This document shows positions 29,116 through 38,200 of a stretch of DNA of 64,000 nt, piece after piece. The first letter of the stretch is position 1, and each line of letters opens with the position of its first letter. Under the pieces are notes generated by a model. It was not told where the DNA came from, searched no databases, and saw only the letters and a program-made list of their open reading frames with translations. A program made the translations under genes and the position numbers. Source of the stretch: Wenyingzhuangia gilva (GTDB taxonomy: Bacteria; Bacteroidota; Bacteroidia; Flavobacteriales; Flavobacteriaceae); the NCBI RefSeq assembly GCF_030519655.1, contig NZ_JAUMIT010000005.1, positions 186,001-250,000 on the forward strand. The letters are read 5' to 3'.

Positions 29116-31353
29116 ATGAAGATAAAATATATATACCTATCAGTCATGGCAACAACCTTGTTAGTAACTTCTTGTAAAGAAACCAAAGCTGTAGTTGTTG
29201 AGGGAAATGTAAAAACAGAAACTTATAAAGGGAAGCCTATAACGCATCAATATGATACAGAAATAGACAACTTAATTTCCCAAATGACTTTAGAGGAAAA
29301 GTCAGGAATGTTACATGGTACTAGTATGTTTACCACAGCAGGAGTAGAAAGATTAGGGATTCCAGAATTAAAAATGGCCGATGGACCTTTAGGAGTTCGT
29401 GAAGAAATTTCAAGATATTCTTGGGCTCCGGCTGGCTTAGATAATGATTTTGCAACTTATTACCCTGCAGGAGGTGGTTTGGCTGCTACTTGGAACACAA
29501 AATTGTCTTACACTTTTGGAAATAGCGTTGGAGAAGAATCGAGAGCAAGAGACAAAGATGTGTTATTGTCTCCAGCCATTAATATTATTAGAACACCTTT
29601 AGGAGGTAGAACTTATGAGTATTTTACAGAAGATCCATTTTTAAATAAAAAATTAGCCGTTCCTTTTATTGTTGGTTTACAAGAAAATGATGTGGCTGCT
29701 TGTGTAAAACATTTTGTAGCAAACAATCAAGAAACCAATAGAGATTTTGTTGATGTTCAAATTGATGAAAGAACGTTACACGAAATTTATTTGCCAGCTT
29801 TTAAAGCAGCTGTTACCGAAGCAAACGCTTATAGCATGATGGGAGCTTATAATAAATTTAGAGGAGAATATCTATGTGAAAATAATGCCATGTTAAACGG
29901 TCTTTTAAAAGGAGATTGGGGATTTGATGGTGTAGTTATTTCTGACTGGGCTGCTGTTCATACTTCTGTAAATTCTTTAAAAAGCGGATTAGATGTAGAA
30001 ATGGGAACTCCAAAACCTTTTAACGAATTCTTTTTGGCAGATCCATTAATTGCTGCGGTTAAAGCGGGAGAAATTTCTGAAGAAGAAATAGATAAACATG
30101 TAAAACGTGTATTGCAATTATTGTATACCGTAAAAAGTATGGGTGGAGAAACCCGTAAAAAAGGAAGCATTAACACAGAAGCACATTTTAAAGACGCATA
30201 TGATATTGCAGCAGAATCTGTTGTTTTATTAAAGAATGATAAAAATTTATTACCTATAAAAACACAAGGCGTAAAGACTATTGCAGTTATTGGAGACAAT
30301 GCAACAAAGAAAAATGCTTTGGGTGGTTTTGGTGCAGGAGTTAAAACCAAGAGAGAAGTTACGCCTTTAGAGGGATTAAAAAACAGACTTCCAGCATCTG
30401 TTAAGATTAATTTTGCTCAAGGATATTTAGAAAGATATGCTCCTAAAAAAGAAATGAAATTTGGTGAGGTAACTCAAGAAATCGCTCAAACTATTGATGA
30501 GTTAGATCCTACGTTGGTTAAGCAAGCTGTGGAAGCTGCTAAAAATGCCGATGTTGCTGTTGTTTTTGCAGGTTCTAACCGTGATTATGAAACTGAAGCA
30601 TCTGATAGACAGGATTTAGAGTTGCCATTTGGTCAACAAGAATTGATAGAAAAAGTATTGGAAGTAAACCCAAATACCATTGTGGTAATGATTGCAGGAG
30701 CTCCTTTTGATATCAATAGTATAAAAGAAAAATCATCGGCTTTGGTTTGGAGTTGGTTTAACGGATCTGAGGGAGGAAATGCTTTAGCTGATGTGTTGTT
30801 AGGAAGTGTAAATCCATCAGGGAAATTACCTTGGACCATGCCTAAGAAAATTGAAGATTCTCCAGCGCATGCAACCAATAGTTTTCCAGGAGGAAAAACA
30901 GCTTCTTATGATGAAGGTTTGTTGGTAGGTTACCGTTGGTTTGATACTAAAAATGTAGCACCATTATATCCTTTTGGATTCGGATTGTCTTATACCTCTT
31001 TTGACATTAAAAGAGCTTCGGCTGATAAAAATGTTTATAAAGAAAATGACACGATTAATGTGATTGTAGAAGTTAAAAATACAGGGACTGTTGATGGTAA
31101 AGAAGTGGTTCAATTATACATGAGTAAATCAGATTCTAAAGTAGAACGTGCTGCTCAAGAGTTAAAAGGTTTTAACAAAGTAATGATAAAATCAGGAGAA
31201 ACTAAAAACATAATTGTTTCTGTTCCTGTGAAAGAATTGGCTTATTACAATGTGGAGGCTAAAGATTGGGTAGTTGAAAAAGGAGAATATCTTTTAAAAA
31301 TAGGTAATTCATCTAGAAATATTAGTCAAGAATTAATAGTGACTGTTCAATAA
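29116..31353 (+). CDS. GH3 beta-glucosidase lipoprotein
   Basis: A 745-residue three-domain GH3 (barrel, alpha/beta sandwich, fibronectin-III-like C-terminus). Lipoprotein signal LLVTSC (Cys20). Nucleophile Asp277 in VVISDWAAV; acid/base Glu is probably in SNRDYETEASDR of the second domain; the Fn3-like part has GKEVVQLYMS. It should cleave the beta-1,4-glucan backbone of debranched xyloglucan oligosaccharides to glucose. Motifs such as GPLGVREEI and KHFVANNQETNR place it in the BglB-like rather than BglX-like branch, unlike the second GH3 in this window. 12 bp after GH97. Confidence 0.9.
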   Translation: MKIKYIYLSVMATTLLVTSCKETKAVVVEGNVKTETYKGKPITHQYDTEIDNLISQMTLEEKSGMLHGTSMFTTAGVERLGIPELKMADGPLGVREEISRYSWAPAGLDNDFATYYPAGGGLAATWNTKLSYTFGNSVGEESRARDKDVLLSPAINIIRTPLGGRTYEYFTEDPFLNKKLAVPFIVGLQENDVAACVKHFVANNQETNRDFVDVQIDERTLHEIYLPAFKAAVTEANAYSMMGAYNKFRGEYLCENNAMLNGLLKGDWGFDGVVISDWAAVHTSVNSLKSGLDVEMGTPKPFNEFFLADPLIAAVKAGEISEEEIDKHVKRVLQLLYTVKSMGGETRKKGSINTEAHFKDAYDIAAESVVLLKNDKNLLPIKTQGVKTIAVIGDNATKKNALGGFGAGVKTKREVTPLEGLKNRLPASVKINFAQGYLERYAPKKEMKFGEVTQEIAQTIDELDPTLVKQAVEAAKNADVAVVFAGSNRDYETEASDRQDLELPFGQQELIEKVLEVNPNTIVVMIAGAPFDINSIKEKSSALVWSWFNGSEGGNALADVLLGSVNPSGKLPWTMPKKIEDSPAHATNSFPGGKTASYDEGLLVGYRWFDTKNVAPLYPFGFGLSYTSFDIKRASADKNVYKENDTINVIVEVKNTGTVDGKEVVQLYMSKSDSKVERAAQELKGFNKVMIKSGETKNIIVSVPVKELAYYNVEAKDWVVEKGEYLLKIGNSSRNISQELIVTVQ

Positions 31354-31363
31354 ATCAAATTTT

Positions 31364-32836
31364 ATGAGAAAAATTAAAAGCTATGTTTTATCGTTGATCA
31401 TATTGTGCTTTACAACACTTGTATTTGCATCATGTGGGGAGAGTGATGAAACGGTAAAAGAAGAAGAAACACCAAAAGTTGCTTTGTCAATTTCTCCTTT
31501 GTCGTTAATGTTTGAAGCTGATGGAGGGGTCAAAAATTTTGATATTAAGGTTGATGAAATGACTACTTGGGAACTTTCAAATGATGCTAGTTGGATAACA
31601 ATTACCTCTGTTTCTGGTGTTGGAAATGAGAATGTAACCATTCAAGTTGCAGCTAATGATGTTACGGCAAGTAGAACGGCCATTATTACAGTGGTAGCTG
31701 GTGAAAAATCGATAAATGTAACTGTTAATCAGGAGGCGGCTCCTGAAGAGGAATATGTTGTGGAAGGGATTCCAGCAGATGCAACTCAAATGAGTTCTAT
31801 GAATTCTTTACAAGTAGTTTCTGACATGGGAATTGGATGGAATGTAGGTAATTCTTTAGAAGCTATTGGGAGCGAGACAGCATGGGGAAATCCGTTAATC
31901 ACAAAAGATTTAATTGATGCAGTAAAAGCAGCTGGATTTAATACGGTTAGGATTCCAGTGGCTTGGAGTAAATTTTCGGATACAGAGAATTATACAATCA
32001 AGACTGAATGGATGGCAAGAGTACAAGAAGTAGTTGACTATGTTATTGATAACGATATGTATGCTATGCTAAACATTCATTGGGATGGTGGTTGGATGCA
32101 ACCTACATATAGCAAACAAGATGAGGTAAATAAAAGGTTGACTTTAATGTGGGAGCAAATTGCTGTTAATTTTAGAGACTACGATTATCATTTATTATTT
32201 GCGGGAACCAATGAGGTGATGGTTAATGGAGATTATGGAACCCCAATAAAAGAATATTATACTGTTCAAAATAGTTTTAATAAAACTTTCTTAAATACCG
32301 TTAGAGCTACTGGAGGAAGAAATGCTTATCGTTATTTGGTGATTCAAGGATTTAATACCAATATAGATCATGCAGTAAACTTTGCCGTTATTCCAGAAGA
32401 TACTGTTGAAAATAGAATGATGATGGAAGTACATTATTATGATCCTTATAATTTTACATTAAACGAATCTAATGATGATATATGGCAATGGGGAGCAAAT
32501 GCTACCGATGCTGGAGCTACTGAAACTTGGGCAAATGAATCTTATGTAGACAGTCAGTTTAAAAAAATGAAAACCAAATTTGTTGATAACAATATTGGTG
32601 TTATTCTAGGGGAATATGGAGCGATTGCAAGAACCAATGTAGAGGGGCACAAAGCTTATAGAGAAACTTACATAAATTATGTTACAAAATCAGCCTTAGC
32701 ACATGATATTGCCCCTATTTATTGGGATAATGGCTACACAGGAGATCATGCTTTTGGATTGTTTAATCGTGCAACAGCAACAGTTGCTTATCCTGATTTA
32801 ATTCAGGCTATGATGAATACAGGTTTATCAAATTAA
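31364..32836 (+). CDS. BACON-GH5 endo-xyloglucanase type (GH5_4-like) surface lipoprotein
   Basis: A 490-residue lipoprotein (VFASC, then GESDETVKEEE, an acidic stretch typical of surface export). Residues about 40-125 form a BACON domain (LSISPLSLMFEADGG, WITITSVSGVGNENVTIQVAAN). The GH5 barrel follows: GIGWNVGNSLEA, acid/base Glu284 in AGTNEVMV and nucleophile Glu417 in VILGEYGAI. BACON plus GH5_4 is the architecture of BoGH5A, the surface endo-xyloglucanase of Bacteroides ovatus. It probably makes the first cut of the polymer at the cell surface. Substrate is inferred from architecture and neighbours. Confidence 0.9.
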   Translation: MRKIKSYVLSLIILCFTTLVFASCGESDETVKEEETPKVALSISPLSLMFEADGGVKNFDIKVDEMTTWELSNDASWITITSVSGVGNENVTIQVAANDVTASRTAIITVVAGEKSINVTVNQEAAPEEEYVVEGIPADATQMSSMNSLQVVSDMGIGWNVGNSLEAIGSETAWGNPLITKDLIDAVKAAGFNTVRIPVAWSKFSDTENYTIKTEWMARVQEVVDYVIDNDMYAMLNIHWDGGWMQPTYSKQDEVNKRLTLMWEQIAVNFRDYDYHLLFAGTNEVMVNGDYGTPIKEYYTVQNSFNKTFLNTVRATGGRNAYRYLVIQGFNTNIDHAVNFAVIPEDTVENRMMMEVHYYDPYNFTLNESNDDIWQWGANATDAGATETWANESYVDSQFKKMKTKFVDNNIGVILGEYGAIARTNVEGHKAYRETYINYVTKSALAHDIAPIYWDNGYTGDHAFGLFNRATATVAYPDLIQAMMNTGLSN

Positions 32837-32902
32837 ATTATGGAAATAAAATCATTAATGGAAGCTCTTGGTCTCCATTGATGGTTAAATGAATATCAGA
32901 GA

Positions 32903-34399
32903 ATGAGAAAACAACAGATTTTTTGTGGAGCTATTATTTTGTTATTGATTACCTCTTGTCAATTTGGAGGAAAATCTAAAACCGCTACAGAGCAACAAAA
33001 ACCAACATATAAAACCGATTGGGATTCTTTGGCAAAATACCAAGAGGCTCCAGAATGGTTTAAAAAAGCCAAGTTTGGAATTTATGCTCATTGGGGAGTC
33101 TTAAGTGTGCCCGCTTTTGCCAATGATTGGTATCCTAGAAATATGCATGTTGTGGGGTCTTACGAATACAAACATCATGTAGTTACTTATGGAGAGCCTA
33201 AAGATTTTGGTTATCATGATTTTGTACCCATGTTTAAAGCAGAAAAATTTAATGCTGATGAATGGGCAGAATTGTTTCAAAAAGCAGGAGCAAAATTTGG
33301 AGGTGTTGTGGCAGAACATCATGACGGGTGGTCTAACTGGAAAAGTAAAATTAATCCTTGGAACGCTTATGATAAAGGACCTCATAGAGATATTTTAGGG
33401 GAGTTAGAAAAAGCCATTCACAGTAGAGAAATGAAATTTGTAGCTTCTTTTCATAAAGCCAGAAATTTACAGATTTATCAAAAAGATACTGCTAATTGGT
33501 TAAATGATACTTCTTATTTTCCATACAATCCAAACATGCCAACATCTTCTAATGATGCTGTGATTAGCATGATGTATGGGAACATTCCCAAAGAACAATT
33601 TTATAAAAATTGGTTAGGGGAGTTAAAAGAAGTGATAGATAATTACTCACCAGATTTAATATACTTTGATAGTAAATTGGATAAAATTCCAGAGGAGTAT
33701 AAAAAAGAATTTGTGGCGTATTATTTAAATCATGCTGCTAAAAATAATCAGGGAGTTGTGATGACTCACAAAGAAGGAGAGTTGCCAAAATCTGTAAGTT
33801 TAGAAGATTTTGAAAAAGGGCGAATGAATAAAATTACCAAAGATTATTGGTTAACAGATGAAACAGTTTCGGTAGGAAGTTGGAGTTATACCAACGATTT
33901 AGGGTTAAAAAAAGCAGATGAAATTATTCATGTATTGGCTGATGTGGTTAGTAAGAATGGAGCTTTAATGCTAAATGTTTCACCCATGGCGAATGGTGTC
34001 ATTCCAGAAAATCAACAAAAAATATTATTAGAAATTGGAGACTGGTTAAAAATAAATGGAGAAGCTATTTACGAAACATCTACTTGGAAAGTGTTTGGAG
34101 AAGGACCAACAAAACAAGAAAAATCAGGGATGTTTTTAGATAAAATCACGTACACAAATAAAGATATTCGTTATACTAAAAAGGATAATAATATTTATGC
34201 AATTGTTTTAGGTTGGCCAGGGAATAATATGGAAATTAATCTTAGTTCTTTTGCTAATGAAACTAATATTTTAAAAGTGGAATTATTAGGAAGTCAAGAA
34301 TCAATAGTTTATCACTTAGAACAAGATGGGTTACATGTCATCACTCCATCACAAAGAATAGATGATAAGGCTATTGTGTTTAAGATTTTTACTGAGTAA
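32903..34399 (+). CDS. GH29 alpha-L-fucosidase lipoprotein
   Basis: A 498-residue GH29 enzyme with lipoprotein signal (LLLITSC, Cys19, followed by QFGGKSK). GH29 motifs: FGIYAHWGVLSVPAF, AEHHDGW and the nucleophile Asp256 in DLIYFDSKL; C-terminal beta-sandwich. The acid/base residue is not conserved in this family and I cannot place it. It would remove fucose from fucogalactoxyloglucan side chains (F unit). The basic, non-acidic tail after Cys suggests a periplasmic position. Last gene before a strong terminator, so it closes the xyloglucan transcript. Confidence 0.92.
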   Translation: MRKQQIFCGAIILLLITSCQFGGKSKTATEQQKPTYKTDWDSLAKYQEAPEWFKKAKFGIYAHWGVLSVPAFANDWYPRNMHVVGSYEYKHHVVTYGEPKDFGYHDFVPMFKAEKFNADEWAELFQKAGAKFGGVVAEHHDGWSNWKSKINPWNAYDKGPHRDILGELEKAIHSREMKFVASFHKARNLQIYQKDTANWLNDTSYFPYNPNMPTSSNDAVISMMYGNIPKEQFYKNWLGELKEVIDNYSPDLIYFDSKLDKIPEEYKKEFVAYYLNHAAKNNQGVVMTHKEGELPKSVSLEDFEKGRMNKITKDYWLTDETVSVGSWSYTNDLGLKKADEIIHVLADVVSKNGALMLNVSPMANGVIPENQQKILLEIGDWLKINGEAIYETSTWKVFGEGPTKQEKSGMFLDKITYTNKDIRYTKKDNNIYAIVLGWPGNNMEINLSSFANETNILKVELLGSQESIVYHLEQDGLHVITPSQRIDDKAIVFKIFTE

Positions 34400-34422
34400 T
34401 AAAAATTAACTTAATTATATAG

Positions 34423-34456
34423 AAAAAACCTTATCAGTTATCTGGTAAGGTTTTTT
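34423..34456 (+). terminator. Terminator closing the xyloglucan operon
   Basis: AAAAAACCTTATCAG / CTGGTAAGGTTTTTT stem (one G-T) with a 4-nt loop and T-run, 24 nt after the GH29 stop. Confidence 0.9.
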
Positions 34457-34592
34457 GCTAAAATAAAACATTGAAATAGATATGATATTGTCATTTTCAT
34501 TTACAAAATGATCAATTTAAGTTTTTTGTTTTTTTGATCACAAATATTCAGATAAATTGCTGTTTATAATCATCTATAAAAGAATATACACC

Positions 34593-35591
34593 ATGAAAAA
34601 TTTTAAAGTTAAAAGCATTTTTGTTTTCTGTTTGTTGTTTTCTACAGTCATCTTCTCGCAAAAAAAATTAGACAGAATAAAGGTGGAAAAAAACAACTTT
34701 GTATTGAATGGAAAAACAGTAGTTTTTAGAGGATATAACACCAGTGATCCTGCAAAATTAATGACTCAGGAACATTGGAATAAAGCTTATTTTAAAGAAA
34801 TAAAAAATTGGGGAGGAAATATTGTTCGTTTTCCTGTGCACCCAACAGCATGGACAAAATTAGGGAAAGAAAATTACTTAAAACTTATTGATGATGGAGT
34901 TACATGGGCCACAGAATTGGGAATGTATGTAATTATAGATTGGCACAGCATTGGGAATTTACAAACAGAAATGTATCAGGATGATATGTACGATACTACG
35001 CTAAAACAGACTTATGATTTTTGGAGAACCATAGCTGCAAAATATGGAAAAAATACAACCGTTGCTTTTTACGAATTGTATAATGAACCTACCACTTATA
35101 ACAATACTTTAGGGACTGCTACTTGGGAGGTGTGGAAAAAAATAAACGAAGAAATAATTACTATTATTCGTGCCAATGGAGGAGAAGGAATTCCTTTGGT
35201 GGCAGGATTTAACTGGGCGTATGATTTAACGCCAGTAAAAGAAAATCCGATTGAAGCAGAAGGAATTGCATACGTTTGTCATCCTTATCCAGAAAAAAGA
35301 GCAAAACCATGGGAAGATCAATGGACAGCAGATTGGGGATTTGTGAAAGATAAATATCCTTTAATCCTTACAGAGATTGGGTTTTGTGGACCCGAGGATG
35401 TTGGTCATCACCATCCTGTAATTGGTGATGAATCTTATGGTGATGCCATTACAAATTATAGCGATGCAAATGAAATTTCGTATTTAATTTGGGTTTTTGA
35501 TCCTAATTGGGCTCCGCGTTTGTTTAAAGATTGGAGTTTTGAACCTTCAAGACATGGTCAGTATTTTAAAAAGAAAATATCTAGTTATTAA
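34593..35591 (+). CDS. GH5 endo-beta-1,4-glucanase-like enzyme
   Basis: Start taken at ATG 34593 (not 34557) because it opens a normal signal peptide ending VIFSQ; 332 residues. A bare GH5 barrel: FRGYNTSDPAKL, FPVHPTAW, DWHSIG, acid/base Glu165 in LYNEPTT, and nucleophile Glu261 in LTEIGF. It lacks any binding module and lipobox, so it is probably a soluble periplasmic or secreted cellulase-type enzyme. It begins a new transcript with two acetyl esterases and a GH3. Substrate could be cello-oligosaccharides, xyloglucan or glucomannan. Confidence 0.85.
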   Translation: MKNFKVKSIFVFCLLFSTVIFSQKKLDRIKVEKNNFVLNGKTVVFRGYNTSDPAKLMTQEHWNKAYFKEIKNWGGNIVRFPVHPTAWTKLGKENYLKLIDDGVTWATELGMYVIIDWHSIGNLQTEMYQDDMYDTTLKQTYDFWRTIAAKYGKNTTVAFYELYNEPTTYNNTLGTATWEVWKKINEEIITIIRANGGEGIPLVAGFNWAYDLTPVKENPIEAEGIAYVCHPYPEKRAKPWEDQWTADWGFVKDKYPLILTEIGFCGPEDVGHHHPVIGDESYGDAITNYSDANEISYLIWVFDPNWAPRLFKDWSFEPSRHGQYFKKKISSY

Positions 35592-35617
35592 ACAAACATC
35601 AAAAAACAAGTGTTAAG

Positions 35618-35678
35618 GTAAACGTAAAATACGATCATTAAATGATTATTTTCGATAAGAATTAAGCGTTTACTTTTT
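35618..35678 (+). other. Nested inverted repeats in the GH5-CE2 gap
   Basis: GTAAACG (35618-35624) pairs with CGTTTAC (35667-35673), followed by five T; inside lies a second short repeat ATCATT/AATGAT. This may be a terminator with a large structured loop or a folded leader of the CE2 mRNA. Confidence 0.4.
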
Positions 35679-35715
35679 ATAGTTTTACTTATTCCGAAAC
35701 TAAATAATTATAATA

Positions 35716-36813
35716 ATGAAACACTTTTTTTATTTCTTTTTAGCAGTACTTATGTTTGGTTGTAAAAGTAAAAACATAACGGTGTCAGATTCCTTAAATG
35801 AATTTTTACCTCAAAATACAGATATTAAATATCAAGGAAGAGGTGTTTTGCAAAAAGACGGTACATATGCTTTGGTAGGTTCTGCTGCCTCCATTTCTAT
35901 TTCTTTTTTAGGAGAAACATGCGTGGTCAATTTAAAAAGTACGCAAGATCAAAACTGTTATGTTGCGGTTGAATTAGATGGTGAATATTTAGGTAGGTTT
36001 TTGGTTGCTAAACAAATAAAACCTTATAGTTTTAAAGCTAAAAGTGATCAAAAAGAACATGTTTTTAAAATTTTTAAAGCTACAGAAGCGACTACAGGAG
36101 CTGTGGTTTTTAGTAGTGTAAATGTTCAAGAATTGTTACCTATAGCCTCTGAAGATAAAAAATATATTGAGTTTATAGGTGATTCTATTACTTGCGGAGC
36201 TTTGGCAGACGATTCAGATATACCATGCGATGAGGGGCAATATACAGATCATCATAATGCATATTTGGCTTATGGTCCAAGAGTAGCGGAACTGCTTAAT
36301 GTTGATTATACTTTAAGTTCTGTTTCGGGAATGGGGATGTATAGAAATTGGAATGATGAAAACATAGAAGAACCTATTATGCCAGATGTTTATAAAAATT
36401 TATCACTAAATAGAGATGCTTCTCAAAAATATAAGTTTATAAAACAACCAGATTTGGTAAGTATATGTTTGGGAACAAATGATTTGTCAGGAGGTGATGG
36501 TATAAAAGAAAGATTACCTTTTAATCCGGAAAAATATACTCAGAATTACATTAACTTTATAAAGATGTTATATGTTCACTATCCAAATACAAAAATAGCT
36601 TTGTTAAATAGTCCGATGGTTGCTGGAGAAAACAATGAAGTGTTATTGGCTTGTTTAGAGAATGTTAAAAATCATTTTTCCAATAAAGATATTTTTATTT
36701 TTGAGTTCAATGAATTATATGTTACAGGTTGTAGTTACCATCCTAGTATTAAAGAACATCAAGAAATGGCTAATAAATTAATGCCTTTTTATAATAAAAT
36801 ACTGAACAATTAA
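35716..36813 (+). CDS. CE2-type acetyl esterase (SGNH fold) lipoprotein
   Basis: A 365-residue lipoprotein (VLMFGC, Cys16). N-terminal jelly roll of about 130 residues (CVVNLKSTQDQNCYVAVELDG), then an SGNH hydrolase: nucleophile Ser157 in EFIGDSITCG, oxyanion Asn in CLGTNDLSG and catalytic His342 in CSYHPSIKEH. This two-domain order is that of carbohydrate esterase family 2, which removes acetyl groups from xylo-, gluco- and manno-configured polysaccharides. The partner CE20-like esterase starts at its stop codon (TAATG overlap), so the two are translationally coupled. Confidence 0.88.
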   Translation: MKHFFYFFLAVLMFGCKSKNITVSDSLNEFLPQNTDIKYQGRGVLQKDGTYALVGSAASISISFLGETCVVNLKSTQDQNCYVAVELDGEYLGRFLVAKQIKPYSFKAKSDQKEHVFKIFKATEATTGAVVFSSVNVQELLPIASEDKKYIEFIGDSITCGALADDSDIPCDEGQYTDHHNAYLAYGPRVAELLNVDYTLSSVSGMGMYRNWNDENIEEPIMPDVYKNLSLNRDASQKYKFIKQPDLVSICLGTNDLSGGDGIKERLPFNPEKYTQNYINFIKMLYVHYPNTKIALLNSPMVAGENNEVLLACLENVKNHFSNKDIFIFEFNELYVTGCSYHPSIKEHQEMANKLMPFYNKILNN

Positions 36814-38189
36814 TGAGAAAAATCAACATACTTTTATTTTTTATTTTGCTTAGTCAGATTTCATTTTCAAATGTCATCATGCCATCTGTATTTTCTGATC
36901 ATATGGTGTTGCAGCAACAAGATGATGTTAAAATTTGGGGCTGGGCAAGTCCACATGAAAAAATAACCATTGCTCCTTCTTGGACAAATGAAACATATAA
37001 AACCGAAGCAAGTAATCTGGCATCTTGGCAAATTAAAATAAAAACACCCAAATATGGTGGACCTTATACCATTTCAATAAAAGGCTATAATGAAGTTGTT
37101 TTAAAAGATGTTTTAATAGGTGAAGTTTGGCTTTGCTCTGGACAATCTAACATGGAAATGTCTGCAAGTTGGGGAATTGATAATGGTGAAGAAGAAATAG
37201 CGAAAGCTAATTATGATAACATCCGTTTTTTTACGAGTCCCAAAATGGCTGCAAATTCAGAACAAAATAACATTATTTCTAGTTGGGAAATCTGTACTTC
37301 TGAAAGTATGAAATACGCAAGTTCGGCTGCTTATTTTTTTGCTAAAAAATTGCAACAAACGATGAAAGATGTTCCTGTTGGATTAATGGTTTCGGCTTGG
37401 GGAGGAACTCCTATTGAGATTTGGACCCCAGAAAATATTATTAAAAAAGATACTGTACTACTCAACGCTGCTAACAAGTTAACACCTGTTTCTTATGGAC
37501 CTATAAAACCAGGGAAAGCTTTTAATACCATGATCAATCCATTGATAGGCTATAAAATAGCAGGGGCTCTGTGGTATCAAGGGGAATCTAATGTGGGTTC
37601 TGATGTTTATGATGAAAATTTAGCAGCATTAATTACCTCTTGGAGAAAATTATGGGGATATAATTTTCCTTTTTATTTTGTACAAATTGCTCCGTACAAT
37701 TATGGTGAGAATCATTTTGGTGGAGTTATTATTAGAGATGCACAACGCAAGGCTGCTAATCAAATTAAGAATTCAGGAATGGTGGTGATTAGTGATGTTT
37801 CTCCAATTGATGACATCCATCCTAAGGATAAAAAAGCTGTAGGATTTAGATTGGCCAATTTAGCCTTAAAAAATCACTATCATTTAATAAATGATTTGGT
37901 GGAAAGTCCAAGTGTTTCAGAACTTCATTTAGATAAAAATAAGGCCGTTATTTCTTTTAATCATGCAGATGGATTGTATGCAAATAGTAAAAAATCTATG
38001 TTTGAAATTTCGGGAGATGACTATGTTTTTTATCCTGCAAAAATGAAAATTAAAAATAATACGATTATTATTTCTTCAAAAAAGGTGAAATATCCAAAAT
38101 CTATAAGATTTGCTTGGGGAAACAATGTACAATCTAATCTTTTTAATAAAGCTAATTTACCTTTGTCTAGCTTTATTATTGAAAAATAA
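36813..38189 (+). CDS. CE20/sialate-O-acetylesterase-like acetyl esterase
   Basis: A 458-residue protein with signal peptide (SQISFS). SASA-type SGNH fold: VFSDHMVLQQ near the N-terminus, nucleophile Ser112 in CSGQSNMEM, ALWYQGESN as block II, and catalytic His in DDIHPKDKKAVGFRLA. Similar proteins in plant-polysaccharide loci are now placed in CE20, whose founding member is a xyloglucan acetylesterase; older annotation would be sialate O-acetylesterase. Sialic acid genes are absent here. ATG overlaps the upstream stop by one base. Confidence 0.85.
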   Translation: MRKINILLFFILLSQISFSNVIMPSVFSDHMVLQQQDDVKIWGWASPHEKITIAPSWTNETYKTEASNLASWQIKIKTPKYGGPYTISIKGYNEVVLKDVLIGEVWLCSGQSNMEMSASWGIDNGEEEIAKANYDNIRFFTSPKMAANSEQNNIISSWEICTSESMKYASSAAYFFAKKLQQTMKDVPVGLMVSAWGGTPIEIWTPENIIKKDTVLLNAANKLTPVSYGPIKPGKAFNTMINPLIGYKIAGALWYQGESNVGSDVYDENLAALITSWRKLWGYNFPFYFVQIAPYNYGENHFGGVIIRDAQRKAANQIKNSGMVVISDVSPIDDIHPKDKKAVGFRLANLALKNHYHLINDLVESPSVSELHLDKNKAVISFNHADGLYANSKKSMFEISGDDYVFYPAKMKIKNNTIIISSKKVKYPKSIRFAWGNNVQSNLFNKANLPLSSFIIEK

Positions 38190-38200
38190 TCTCTTTAAAA

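Noticed and set aside
32840-32881. 13-codon reading frame between GH5 and GH29 as a leader peptide
   Set aside because: Very short, no supporting attenuator structure beyond a 6-bp stem; likely chance.
34509-34540. Two TGATCA sites upstream of GH5 as an operator pair
   Set aside because: Six-base palindromes 26 bp apart in AT-rich DNA are too weak to support a site.
36813-38189. Sialic acid metabolism because of the sialate-O-acetylesterase-like gene
   Set aside because: No sialidase or sialate catabolic genes nearby; CE20 plant-polysaccharide esterase is the better reading.
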